Of a stretch of DNA of 64,000 nt, positions 36,335 to 47,959 are shown piece by piece; positions within the stretch are counted from its first letter, which is position 1; each line of letters begins with the position of its first letter. A model generated the notes under the pieces. It was not told the DNA's origin. It saw only the letters and a list, made by a program, of their open reading frames with translations, and did not search any database. The DNA comes from Theropithecus gelada (lineage: Eukaryota > Chordata > Mammalia > Primates > Cercopithecidae). Position numbers and translations under genes: made by a program. The stretch is taken from contig NC_037670.1 in assembly GCF_003255815.1 (NCBI RefSeq), forward strand, positions 31,498,251-31,562,250, read 5' to 3'.

Positions 36335-37075
36335 GTTTGTTGGGCACTCCTTTGCAGGGCATTTCAAACCTCTGAACTGGGTACCTTCTTTTCTTTTTCT
36401 TGCCTAGGTACCCAGTCTTCCTCTACTGCTTTTTTTTTTTGGTGGTGAGATTAATCTGTTGCTCATTATAAAAACAAAAATGGTGAATGACAAAATAAAC
36501 ATCTATACCAAATTCCAAGAATAGGTACATTCAGAGGTTTTCCAAGTGAAGGCTAAGGAGGCTATGAGTTGGATGTGAGAAACTTGCTCTGTTTGTCATG
36601 AGTTGAAGGATATCTTCGTGTGGTCTCAGTACCATTTCTGTTGCATTTAAGAAAAGGATCATGAATTTCTTCTTTTAGACATGATTTGAGCTGTCAAAAA
36701 TTTTTACTTACAATATGTTCTTTTCTAATATTAATCATAAAGTAAAATAATGACATCTCAGAAATGACTGGCATCACCTAACAGTTTCTCTTCCTCATCT
36801 GATCAAAACTTTCTACTCAGCATCCTTGAATTTCAACTTGTAAAAAAAATATTTCTCTGCTAACTGCTTCAGGATTAACATTTTCTTTGATACGGAATCT
36901 TTTGAGTTTGGATAGTTATAATATACTCAGCAAGAACTTTTTTGTGTTGTTATGTAGGAAGGCTTTCTTTATTGATTCCATTCAAGAATTAATTTCTCAA
37001 ATCTTTATTCTGTGCTTCCTATGTGCCCTGCATAGTGCTACTGAGCACACCAAGAAGATTTTGACAGTTCGTCTT

Positions 37076-37359
37076 TTTTTTTTTTTTTTTTTTTTTTTCA
37101 CCCAGGCTGTAGTGCAGTGGCACAATCTCAGCTCACTGCAATCTCCGCCTCCCAGGTTCAAGCAATTCTCCTGTCTCAGCCTCCTGAGTGGCTGGGACTA
37201 TAGGCACCTGCTGCCATGCCTGGCTAAGTTTTGTATTTTTAGTAGAGATGGGGTTTCACCATATTGGTCAGGCTGGTCTCGAACTTCTGATCTCAGGTGA
37301 GCCACCCACCTCAGCCTCCCAAAGTGCTGGGATTACAGGTGTGAGCCACTACGCCCAGC
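37076..37359 (-). mobile_element. AluS-like element
   Basis: Long poly-T head directly joined to cacccaggctgtagtgcagt (about 20 bases next to the tail are missing) through gagccactacgcccagc. Target duplication tgacagttcgtctt against tgacagttcatctt. Confidence 0.94.
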
Positions 37360-37539
37360 TGACAGTTCATCTTCTTCAAAGTGTTCACATAGAGCAGAGG
37401 GGACAGACACAGTAAATCTTTATAATATGGTAAAGCCTAACAATGACTATTAAAGGAAGAGCAGGTATAAATGGCATGACAAAGACAGTAAGAATATAAC
37501 ATGGAAGGAGGGGGCTGGAACAAAGGTATAGAGGAAGGA

Positions 37540-38530
37540 AATCATTTATTTCACCAAGTTTCTGGCTTTGGCTTCAGAACCTGTTTCTATTTGGACAATT
37601 AAAGTAAAATATAAAGTGCTAATTTTGATTATGTAAAGACAAAGCGTCTGTGTTTTCTTTTTTAAAAATCTGTGATGTAAAACACAGAAAGAAGAGTGCA
37701 CACAACATAAGTGTACTGCTCCATGAGCTACCATAAAGTAATTATGCAACCACTAACTAGGACAAGAAATAGAAGTTTCAGGCACCTAAGCCTCTCCCCC
37801 AACCCCACCCCACTCACAAACGCAATCTGCTAGTTGAATTGAGTGAATATGTCTTTTATCATCCAAGCCAAGACACTTTTGTTTATCTGGGAATGACTTA
37901 ATTTCCCCTTCATTTTTGAAGGATAGTTTTGCTGGATATAGAATTCTTAATTGACCATCTTATTTCAGTGCTTTGAAAATGTCATCCTACTGCTTTCTGG
38001 CCTTCATGGTTTTTAAAGAAAAATCAGCTGTTTATCCTATGAGGCTCCCTTGCTGATTTGAAGATCATGACTTTGTCTTTAAACAGTTTGAGTATTATGT
38101 GTCTAGGTATATCATTCTCTTTGAGTTTACTTTACCTGGAATTGTCTTTCAGATATATATCTTTTAATATTTTTTAAATTTTAAAAATTGTGAGTACTAG
38201 TGGCCACAAAATGTGTATATATTTATGGGGTAGTATCTTTTGGATCTGTAGGTTTCTGTGTATGTGTTTGTGTATTTAAATCACATTTGGAAAGTTTTTA
38301 GCTATTATTTCTTCAGATAATCTTCCTGCTTACTTATCTTGCTCCACTCCTTTGGTGACTCATGTTCTGTTTACGTTAGTATGCTTGATGAAGTCCCACA
38401 AGCCTCTGAGACTCTGTGCATTTTTTTTTCATTCTATTCCTTAGTCTCACTTGATCTGTCATAATTGATCTGTCATAAGTTCACTGGTTCTTTTTTCTTC
38501 CAACTCAAATCTGTTGTTAAGCTCTTCTGG
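37540..38530. mobile_element. Old L1 (L1M-type) sequence
   Basis: ttgctggatatagaattctt, atgtcatcctactgctttct, atgtgtctaggtatatcatt, ctctgagactctgtgcattt are recognisable from a common old L1-associated repeat. Diverged, no intact reading frame. Orientation not certain. Confidence 0.65.
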
Positions 38531-38537
38531 TTATTTT

Positions 38538-38690
38538 TATATATATACATTGTATATAGTATATATAATATACAATATATATTATGTATAATACATACAA
38601 TATGTAATATATATTATATAATACATAATGTACAATGTATAGTGTATATAAATATATAACATATAAAAATATATATATATAAAAATACAT
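38538..38690. repeat. AT-rich low-complexity tract
   Basis: About 150 bases of tata, tgta and acat runs, with many short inverted repeats. Confidence 0.93.
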
Positions 38691-39016
38691 TTTTTTGTTT
38701 TTGAGACAGAGTTTTGCTTTTGTTGCCCAGGCTGGAGTGCAATGGCACAATCTCAGCTCACCACAACCTCTGCCTCCCAGGTTCAAGCAATTCTCCTGCC
38801 TCAGCCTCCCAAGTAGCTGGGATTACAGGCATGCACCACCAAACCCGGCTAAGTTTGTTTTTTTTTTTGTTTTTTTTGTTTTTTTTTTTTTTTTAGTAGA
38901 GGTGGGGTTTCTCAATGTTAGTCAGCCTGGCCTCAAACTCCCAAACTCAGGTGATCCACCTGCCTTGGCCTCCCAAAGTGCTGGGATTACAGGTGTGAGC
39001 CACTGCACCTGGCTAT
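38691..39016 (-). mobile_element. AluS-like element with an enlarged internal T tract
   Basis: gagacagagttttgcttttg through gagccactgcacctggc. The mid-element linker is expanded into an unusually long T run with a few G (38857-38895). Confidence 0.93.
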
Positions 39017-39017
39017 T

Positions 39018-39097
39018 TTTTCTTTTTCTTTCTTTTTCTTTTTATTTTGAGACAGAGTCTTATTCTGTCCCCCAGGCTGCAGTGCAGTGGTGTGCTG
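39018..39097 (-). mobile_element. AluJ, first part (3' end), split by an insertion
   Basis: T/C-rich head, gagacagagtcttattctgt and ctgcagtgcagtggtgtg, then an abrupt switch to non-Alu sequence. The rest of the same Alu resumes at 39432. Confidence 0.9.
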
Positions 39098-39431
39098 ATT
39101 TTGGATCTGACTTTTCTGAGACAGTTTCTATTGACTACCAGAATGTCAATAGAAGCAGTCCTCCCATTTTGGTCTCCCAACCCACTTTATTGTTGTTTAT
39201 TGTTTATTTGCATGTCTCATAAATTGCCAAGTCTCTGCTCAGCTAGTTGAGTAGTCAGCTAATTATTAGAGAGAGATTTCCTTAAATGTACAGAAGTAAT
39301 AAGTTTCCTAGTCTTTCCTAAGAACAGAAGTTTGCAAGTTCAAGCACATCATCAATGCTCAGGCAACTAGCTTTCATCTCTGCCTTAGCCTTCATCTCTG
39401 CTTTCACCAAGCTGTAGGGTAAGTGATGTAC
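39098..39431 (+). repeat. Collapsed duplicate of 39825-40598, inserted into an AluJ
   Basis: Three blocks match sequence farther right in the same order and orientation: 39109-39138 = 39825-39854 (identical), 39184-39221 = 40186-40223 (identical) and 39229-39424 against 40404-40598 (about 93% alike). A short block at 39157-39175 matches 40121-40139, which lies inside another Alu. The intervening source blocks are missing. The edges tgctgat/tactgat resemble a short duplication at the insertion point. Confidence 0.85.
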
Positions 39432-39672
39432 TGATCACAGCTCACTGCAACCTCAACCTCCTGGGCTGAGCAGTCCTCCCAGCTCAGCCTCCTGAATAGC
39501 TGAGGCTACAGGTGTGCACCACCACACCCAGCTCATTTTTTCTATTTTTTGTAGAGATGGCGGTCTCACTTTATTGCCCAGGGTGGTCTCAAACTCCTGG
39601 CCTCAAGTGATTTTCCCGCCTCAGCCTCCTAAAGTGCTGGGATTACAGGCATGAGCCACTGTACCTGGCCTG
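39432..39672 (-). mobile_element. AluJ, second part, split by an insertion
   Basis: Continues the Alu interrupted at 39097: tgatcacagctcactgcaac through gagccactgtacctggcc. Confidence 0.9.
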
Positions 39673-39674
39673 AT

Positions 39675-40600
39675 TCTTTGAAACAAAAATTACATTTCTT
39701 TATTGACATTCTCTATTGAATGTGATATTAGTCTCATACTTTATTTCTTTAGACATGGTTTATTTTAGTTCTTTGAATATGTTCAAAATAGTTACTTGAA
39801 ATCTTTGTCTAGTACTCAACATGGGACTTTTCTGAGACAGTTTCTATTGACTACTTCTTCTTCTGTGTATGGGCCATACTTTATTTAAATTGTTTTAGAA
39901 ATAGGGTCTTGCTCTATTACCCAGCCTGGAGTACAGTGGTGCAATCATAGCTCACTGTAACCTTGAACTCCTGGACTCAAGCAGTCTTCCCACCTCAGTC
40001 TCTTAAGTAGCTGGGACTACAAGTGTGCACCACCACACCTGGCTAATTTTTAAAAAATATTTTTTAAAGACAGAATCTTGCTATGTTGACCAGACTGGTC
40101 TCAAACTCCCGGCCTCAAGAAGTCCTCCCATTTTGGTCTACCAATCCTCTGGGATGATAGGCATGAATCACCATTCCTGGCCCATACTTTATTGTTGTTT
40201 ATTGTTTATTTGCATGTCTCATACTTTTTTGGTTTAAATTGTACGTTTAAAATAATATAAATGTGGCAACTCTGAAAGCAGATCCACCTCCCATCCTCTG
40301 GGATTTGCTATTGTTGTTGATTATTGGTGGTGATAGTGCTTCTTTGTTTAATGACTTTCTTGAGATCTATAAAATATTTAGGCTTTGTCATGTGTACCCA
40401 CTGAAGTCTCTGCTCAGCTAGTTTAGTAGTCAGCTAACTATTAGAGAGAGATTTCCTTGAATGTACAGAAGCAATAAGTTTCCTAGTCTTTCCTAAGAAC
40501 AGAAGTTTCCAAGTTCCTGCACATTGTCAATGGTCAGGCAACTAACTTTCCTCTCTGCCTTAGCCTTCATCTCTGCTTTCACCGAGCTGTAGGGTAAGTC
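39675..40600. mobile_element. Old L1 (L1M-type) sequence, interrupted by an AluJ
   Basis: gtgtatgggccatactttat, ataaatgtggcaactctgaa, gaagtctctgctcagctagt resemble a common old L1-associated repeat. It is the apparent source of the duplicate at 39098-39431. Confidence 0.6.
39896..40182 (-). mobile_element. AluJ-like element
   Basis: agaaatagggtcttgctcta through aatcaccattcctggcc. The flanks ccatacttta on both sides are the target duplication. Confidence 0.92.
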
Positions 40601-40667
40601 AAACGGTGAGCTTAGGAACTTCTTGGGACTATCTGGGCTTGTGGACAGCCTTATACGTATTTGTGAC

Positions 40668-41024
40668 TGTATTAGTCAATTCTCACGCCCCTAATAAAGA
40701 CATACCCGAGACTGGGTAATTTATAAGGAAAAGAGGCTTAATGGACTCACAGTTCCACATGGCTGGGGAGGCCTCACAATCATGGCAGAAGGCAAAGGAG
40801 GAGCAAAGTCCTCTTACATGGCAGCAGACGAGAGAGTGTATGCAGGGGAACTCCCCTTTATAAAACCATCAGATTTCATGAGACTGACTATCATGAGAAC
40901 AGCATGGAAAGACCTGCACCCATGATTTAATTACCTCCCACTGGGTCCCTTCCACGACACGTGGGAATTATGGTAGCTGCAACTGAAGATGAGATTTGGG
41001 TGGAGACACAGCCAAACCATATCA
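40668..41024 (-). mobile_element. Solo LTR, MaLR type (THE1/MST family)
   Basis: Begins tgtattagtcaattctcac and ends aaccatatca. Perfect 5-base target duplication gtgac at 40663-40667 and 41025-41029. Closely similar in plan to the LTR at 952-1318. Confidence 0.93.
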
Positions 41025-41691
41025 GTGACCTTACAGATTATAAGAACTGTGTCATAGCTTTTCGGAGCCTTTTTTGGAAATTGTATTCCCCAGCTTTTCC
41101 TCAAGTTTCTTGGTCAACTTCTCATTTGCTCAACTGTTAACACTGCTTCAGGCGACTGCAGTGTTAAACAATTGTCATTAATTGTTTTTCACAAACACCC
41201 CCTGGAGTGAAGAGTGTTTGCATGAATGAGGTCTGAGTCAGGTCAAATAGCAACAAGCTCTGTGAAGAGGTTTTTCTGGGACGTGTTAGACAGGTTGCTT
41301 AGTGATGGTTCTCTGAGAAAGGTGTTTTGGGAAAGATATAGAGATCTACCTTGGAATGCCATGTTTAGTTGCATGTGTCAGACTTGAGGAAGGTAGTTTC
41401 CTCCTGTGGGGCTACGCAGCTGGTTTTCATGTGATTGTATAGATGAGGAGACAAAGATGGAAATAGAGCGATTTAAAATATCACAAAACTTGCTGTTTTT
41501 ACTGAGGTTCAGCCATTTGTCTTTAATAAATGCAGCTCAGATTGTTACAGAACTTAGATTAATTTCTGGAATTGTGAAAAAGTTCATTTTGACCATTTTT
41601 TACCACTGTTCTTGTTGCTTTTGTGAAGGAATGGCTCTTTGGAGGTTCTTAACCCTCCTACCGCACCCCAACCCCCATTGATGTTGATGGC

Positions 41692-42441
41692 ATTCACCAG
41701 GACACTTTAGAGAGTAGACACTATTAACAGATATGCCAGTATACCAGGTATAAGTGGCGACAGTCCCAGGCCAACTGGGACATATAGCAACCATTCCATG
41801 GGTACATCTGAGTTGTTCCCAGGTGTTAAGGATCGCAAGCAATGTTGTTGTGAGCACTCTTGTACCTGTTCTCAGATTATGTTTGTCCACATTTCTGCTG
41901 GACAAACATATATACCTAGGAGTGGCATGCAGGGTCATGGGTTAGGCACATATTCAGGATATGCCAGTTTTCAAAATGATTAGTGTGATTTATATTCTCA
42001 TCGGCAGCCTAGGAGAATTCTAGTTATTCCTCATGTTTGCCAACTTGATATTGAGATTTAAAAAAATCCTTTTTAAGATATTAATGTGAAATTGAGTGCA
42101 TATTCATGCACTTAGTGACCATTTCAATATCATCTTTTGTGAAGTGCTTATTTTACTTTCTTGTCAATTTTTTTTCCATCAGAGTTTCTTTGTTAATGAT
42201 TTATGGCAGCTCTTTGCATATTTTGTATATCATCTGTGTTGATTATATTCATTGCAAGTATCTTTTTCTACTCTGTGGCTTGCTTTTTACTCTCTTAAGG
42301 GTGCCATTTGTTGCCGTGAAACTTAATTGTAACCCATGCTCACTTCTCAAGCCTTCCTTAATGGGTAATGCTTTGAGTATCTTATTTTTTAAATCTACAT
42401 GCTATAGCGTCATGAAAATTTTCTCATATATATGTTATAAA
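41692..42441 (+). mobile_element. Old L1 (L1M-type) 3' region
   Basis: tatatacctaggagtggcat, tttgccaacttgatattgag, ctctttgcatattttgtata, ctctgtggcttgctttttac match the familiar old L1 3' sequence. Heavily decayed; its open frames are fragments. Confidence 0.75.
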
Positions 42442-42451
42442 CAATTGTTTT

Positions 42452-42753
42452 GGCTGGGCATGATGGCTCATGCCTGTAATCTCAGCACTTTGTGGGGCCA
42501 AGGCAGGCAGATCACTGAGCCCAGGAGGTTGTGACCAGCCTGGACAACATGGAAAGACCCTGTCTCTACCAAAAAATAAAAATGAAAAAAATTAGCTGGA
42601 CATGATGGCATGTACCTGTAGTCCCAGCTAGTTGAGAGGCTGAGGTGGGAAGATCACTTGCTCCAAGGAGGTCAAGGCTGCAGTGATCCATGGTTGCACC
42701 ATTGCACTCCAGCCTGGGTGACAGAGCAAGATCCTATCTTTAAAAAAAAAAAA
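42452..42753 (+). mobile_element. AluJ-like element, full length
   Basis: ggctgggcatgatggctcat through an A tail. Target duplication aattgtttt on both sides. Confidence 0.93.
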
Positions 42754-43494
42754 AATTGTTTTTCTGCATCTGGCATAGTTTTTATTAATTGGAAATCTTG
42801 CAAATGAGGAAATGTCTAACTGTCTGACAGCAACAGTAATGTTATTGTGAAATTAGTGGCTATGTTTTACTTAGCCCTTATTGTATACCACCATCTTAAT
42901 GTGAGTCACATGTAATTCTTAGAGCAGTAGTTAGTTGGATTATGTATCCACATTTTAACCCATTGATGCGTGTTGTATACCCCATTTGTTGAAGTCAAGG
43001 CTTACAGAAGCTAGTAATTGTACCCAAAGTCACATACTTACTCAACTCAAACCAAGCCTCTGTTTCTCCAAACCTTTTATTGTCTGAGTATACTATTTGT
43101 CCTATCACGATTGACCCTAAGAAGAACAAGGGTAAGAGTCAGTGGCTACCATAAAAAGGGACTAGCCTTTTCTCAATCCTAGAATTAAGCTACTCATTGG
43201 AAATATTTCTAAAGTGAAACCTAATCTTGGTCCTGCCTTGCCTCACTACACAGGTTAGATGATTATCAGATGGATTTCAGAAAGGCTCCCTTAAAAATTT
43301 GTTTTTAACCCTCAAGTGGAACCGGAAGGTTTTCTTTTTCACTTACACGTTTCTGATGTGAATTCCTTTTGAAAGAACCTTCATGGCCATAAAATTGCTA
43401 GTAGAATGTAAATACCCAATAGATCACATGGAGTAAACTTTTTTGTATGTGACAACATAGGATCTTATTTTTGAAAACCTTTGTGTTTTCACAT

Positions 43495-43534
43495 ACATTC
43501 TCTCTTTCAAAGAGAATGTTTGAAAACATTCTCT
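43495..43534. repeat. Three-arm inverted repeat
   Basis: acattctct (43495-43503), then agagaatgttt (43511-43521), then aaacattctct (43524-43534). The middle arm can pair with either neighbour. Confidence 0.85.
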
Positions 43535-46500
43535 GCCTTCTGCTTATTATAAATCCACGTAACTCTGGAGCAGCCAAATCAGAATGAAACCTGTGTGTGT
43601 AGGGGTGAGGCTAAAGCACAGGCGATCAGCCATGATTATGGAAGTAATTTGTAGGTTATTCCAGCCCCAGGGCTCAATTCAGTGCACACAGCTTCCAGAG
43701 CCTGTGCGCTGCTGATTCGATGCTGTTACTCAAATACCCACAGACTCACCCATGGAAAGGAGATTCATGTTACCAACAAAAGTAGGAAAGGAATTTTTAT
43801 GTGTGAGGTCGGAGGAGGGTGGGAATGAGCAGGAATGTTGGAGCCGGGTATATGGAAGAAGTGCTAAGCTGTCTGCACTATTTTAATTTGAGTTCTTTTC
43901 TTCAACTTGAAGCTAGAGACTGTACCTACCACCTACAAAGTACAACTTCCTATTGGGCCTTCATTCATTCATTATCTTAGGATGTCACATGCAATTCCTA
44001 AAAGCTCACCCACCTTTATGGTAATATATCCTAATATTAGTTATTAATTTGTCTGTTAAACGCCTTGGGAACATAGCTAGCAGGCAAATAAGAAAGATAA
44101 TAGAGTAGAAAATCATATGCTGTTATGTATCTAAAGGGGTATAGAAAATGTTATCTCTAGGAATTGATTGCCTTTTCCTTCCATAGAAAGTTTTCTCATC
44201 ATTTACAAAGTCACTTGTGTGAGGGTATTACATGCATATTAAGAGACTCATATGCCATTAAGTTGAGTTGAAGATTAAGTGTGATGATGATGGTGTCTGA
44301 TAGATAGCAAACGCTTAACAGTTACCATTTTAGTAATAAAGAAAAAAAGACCATTCCATGGGCTCCTCTTAAATAAGCAACTTTACAGAAATTAAGTGCG
44401 GCTTCACTGTGAAAAGACTAAGGTGTTAAGTTTCATCAGGGTCTAGAGAACTCCCTTGGAAGCCATGTCTAGCTGTGTGTGTCAGACTTGAGGAAGGTCA
44501 TGGCCGCATGCCCTGGACAAGGGCAGCCAGGCTGGGGAAGAAGCTGTAAATCATCTTTCACAAGGAGATGTCAAGTGGACTTGTGGTAGAAAAGACTTTA
44601 GTGGAGATTTGGCATCTTGACCCAGTGCCCCTCTCAAAGGGGGGTACGGTCCCTACAAGACCCTGGCCAACAGGTGAGCCTACTCTCTGGGCAGCATCTC
44701 CCATTCCTGGAGATCTCCCAGCTTTCAACCATCTGTTTTGTTAGGCAACCGTAAGTCCTAGAAAGTTTTTCGTCATGCTGAGATAATATGTTCTTTCTAG
44801 TGAGTCTTGCCATTTCTCTTTGTTTCTGTATTCACCCCCAGAGTCCTGTGCAAGTCTTCTGCTTATCCTCCTCATCACCTTTTAGATACTTAAAAACAGC
44901 TTTCATTTATCTCCTGCCACGTCTCTTTGGGCTACCCTGCGTAAGGTTTCCAAGCCATTCTCCCTGTTCTTACTTGTAAGCGAGCTTAGCATCCTGTGTG
45001 AGCCTCTGTGTGGTCTGCCCCATGCAGCCTGCAGTGAGGTTCCTATTGTCCTTGTTTCCTCTAGAGTCAATTCCTTTTATTAAAAGCCACATCAAACTGT
45101 TGACCAGACTGAGCTCATGGTATCTTAAACCCTCAAAATCAATTCTTACCCAACAAGACCTTCCCCATCTTATTTTAATAGATTTTTTTTTCAAAAACCC
45201 AACTCAGAACTTAAATGTACCTCTTTGATATGTTATCCTTGTGGCTTTTATCCTTCTAATAAACTGTTGAAATCCTCTGGGATCCTTATTTGATCTTCCC
45301 TGGTGTTTATATTCCTCTTAACTTCACATTATCCGCTGATATGACAAGCTGAGTACAAGGTCTTCGTTCTCTTTGTTGGTTTCTGTGTTGACTTAGTCTG
45401 TAGTTAAGTCCTGTTTTCCCCACTCCGTAGATTATATCCCTCCTCCTAGCCAGCCACTGTAGAAATATTTACCTTTGATTTTGGCATGGATTAGTTGTGG
45501 AGAAGGGCCAACTCTAGGATATGTGGAGGCCCAGGAAAATATTTTTTTATGGAGGCTTTATCTATATAAAGAATTTGGCTCACCTTGGATCAACTGTCAG
45601 CACCATTCTGGTGGCCCAAACTCAAGCAGTCTGGTGAAAGAAATACCACATAGGCTGGTGGGTACGACTCACTAGCCACAGACTCAAGTTCAAGAGTTTT
45701 GGGCATCTTTTTGAGACCGCATAGCTGGTACAGGGTGAGAGAATTCCCTGAAGGGGAGAAACCTCCTGAAACCTCCGCTTTCCAGGAGCCAGAGGGAGAC
45801 TTGGAAAATTTCAAGAAAAACCCTCCAAACTATGGGACCTCCTGAGGTGCAGAGCTCTGGCAGGGGCCCCACTTGCCTACCTCTTAGGAGACATTTAATG
45901 GAGAATATGGATATTGAAGTGCAAAATGAATATAAAAGGCTGGAAATCAGTTAGATTGTATGCCTTCTTGTGGGTGCCTCAGAGGTTTCCCCACACTGCA
46001 GAGGTATAAGTGTGGTTGAGCTGGATCTTCCTATACAGTTTCTATACTGTTATGTATCATGCAAATTATGTTACTAATGGTATTCTTCCTTTTCTTACAT
46101 TAGTTTAAATTTGTATTAAATCAATATCAGCATAGTTTAAAAGAATTCAGCTAACATTAAAAGGCTTAGAGTGAAATTATTTTCCTCCTTTTGCCCTCTT
46201 CGCCTCATGAGGCTTATTCCCCAGAAGCAACTATACAAAACTATTTTAGCTGATGTTTTTGTTTCTTTGTTTTCTTGCATTTGCTCTCATTTCTCATTAA
46301 CATGTTTATACTGCTGTTTCTAATGGATTTTAGGTACTACTGACTTTCTATTATGATAGATGAACATTTAGCTGTGTTAGCTGTAAATTCTTCTTTCCTC
46401 ATCTTCCCATATAGGTATATGAATATTTAGGATTAAAGCACTAGTCAGTATTATTACATTGTTATGACTATATAAATAGTATTGGCTGCAGAGTCAAGTA

Positions 46501-47068
46501 GTGTACTGTGATCTTATTTCTTTTCTGTAACAATTTCTTTCTTGTTTGTTTTTTTCTGTAGTTAATGACTGCCCTCTTTTTTTGTGGGGGGGGACGGCTC
46601 ATATTGCTTATTTTCCTGGTTATGTGGCAGTGATATTTTCTAAATCTCCAGCGTGTTAGCTGTTTCATCAGTGATGTTTTCCTTTGAAGCCTGCCCTCCC
46701 TGGCACATTGTCCTGCTCCCATATGGCTGCTCTATGGGCCTCTTGTACAACAGCCTCCCTAGAATTACCAGCTGCTTCTTTTTCATGAAAATAACCTGTA
46801 GTAACTTCCTATAAAATGATGCATATTTTTAAATGTCTTCATTCTACCTTTTACTTGCATAATATTTGAGTAATTTGGAATTTTGGCTTGGAAGTCATTT
46901 CCCCTTGGTTTAATTATTTTCTGATAATGTTCTCATTTCTGATTAGCATATGTGTGTGTGGTTTTTTTTTTCCTCTTTGAATCATTTAGCATCATTTCTT
47001 TATCACTAGTATTCTGATCCTTGTTTAGTATATATGCTGCTGAAGCAAGCACAATTTCTTTTCTTTGG

Positions 47069-47350
47069 TTTTTTTTGGAGACAGGGTCTTACTCTGTTGC
47101 CCAGGCTGGAGTGCAGTGGTATAATCATGGCTGATTGCAGCCTCAGCCTCCCAGGTTCTCCCACCTCAGCCTCTCAAATAGCTGGGATGACAGGTGCACA
47201 CCACCATGCTTGGCTAATGTTTGTGTTTTACGTAGAGATGGGGTTTTGCCATGTTGCCCAGGCTGGTCTTGAACTCCTAGGGTCAAGTGATCCACCTGCC
47301 TTGGCCTCCCGAAGTGCTGGGATTACAGGTGTAAGCCACTGCACCTTGTT
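47069..47350 (-). mobile_element. Alu element
   Basis: ggagacagggtcttactctg through gtaagccactgcaccttg. About 15 bases are missing in the right arm near 47150. Confidence 0.92.
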
Positions 47351-47428
47351 GGTGTTCTGATCCTTCACAATGATTTCCTTCTATTGACATTTTAATTTTG
47401 GTTTTTTTTTTTTTAATTCCTAAAAGAA

Positions 47429-47535
47429 GCTTTCTCTCCCTCCTTCCCTCCTTCCCTCCCTCCCTTCCTTACTTCCTTCCCCACCTCCTCCCTCCCTTCC
47501 CCCTTCCCTGCCTCCCTTCCCCTCTCCCACTCTCT
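47429..47535. repeat. Polypyrimidine (CCTT)n-like tract
   Basis: About 105 bases with almost only C and T on the plus strand. Strand-asymmetric purine/pyrimidine DNA. Confidence 0.93.
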
Positions 47536-47668
47536 TTTCAATCTCATTGTTCCTTTCTATTGTAAACTGTACTTTTCGTTCACTTGTTTATAGCTTTAGA
47601 TTCCCTTGCATCTCCAAAGGTTGTGTAGATTTTAGGGAAGCTTTCTCTGTTTCAGGCATGGCTTCATG

Positions 47669-47959
47669 TTTTTTTTTTTGAGACAGAGTCTTGCTCTTGT
47701 TGCCCAGGCTGGAGTGCAGTGGCTCCATCTTGGCTCACTGCGTCCTCCGCCTCCCAGGTTCAAGCAATTCTCCTGCCTCAGCCTCCCAAGTAGCTTAGAT
47801 TACAGGCATGCACCACCACGCCTGGCTAATTTTTATATTTTTAGTAGAGATGGAGTTTTACCATGTTGGCCAGGCTGGTCTTGAACTCCTGATCTCAAGT
47901 GATCCCACCTCAGCCTCCCAAAGTGCTGGGATTACAGGCGTGAGCCACCATGCCTGGCC
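47669..47959 (-). mobile_element. AluS-like element, full length
   Basis: gagacagagtcttgctcttg through gagccaccatgcctggcc. Confidence 0.94.

Noticed and set aside
36335..36448. Extension of exon C reading into the intron
   Set aside because: Reading continues about 38 codons past the donor, but the exon ends at GTTTGT and joins exon D in frame as TIAM1. Intron retention cannot be shown from sequence.
38695..39222. 175-codon open frame
   Set aside because: Typical Alu-derived translation (SPGSSDSPASAS-like phrases) continuing into the inserted duplicate.
39098..39431. Processed (spliced) retrocopy as an explanation for the insert in the AluJ
   Set aside because: No GT-AG boundaries at the missing blocks, no poly-A tail, and no known transcript from the source segment.
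42106..42534. 142-codon hydrophobic open frame
   Set aside because: It is decayed old L1 sequence running into an AluJ, not a membrane protein.
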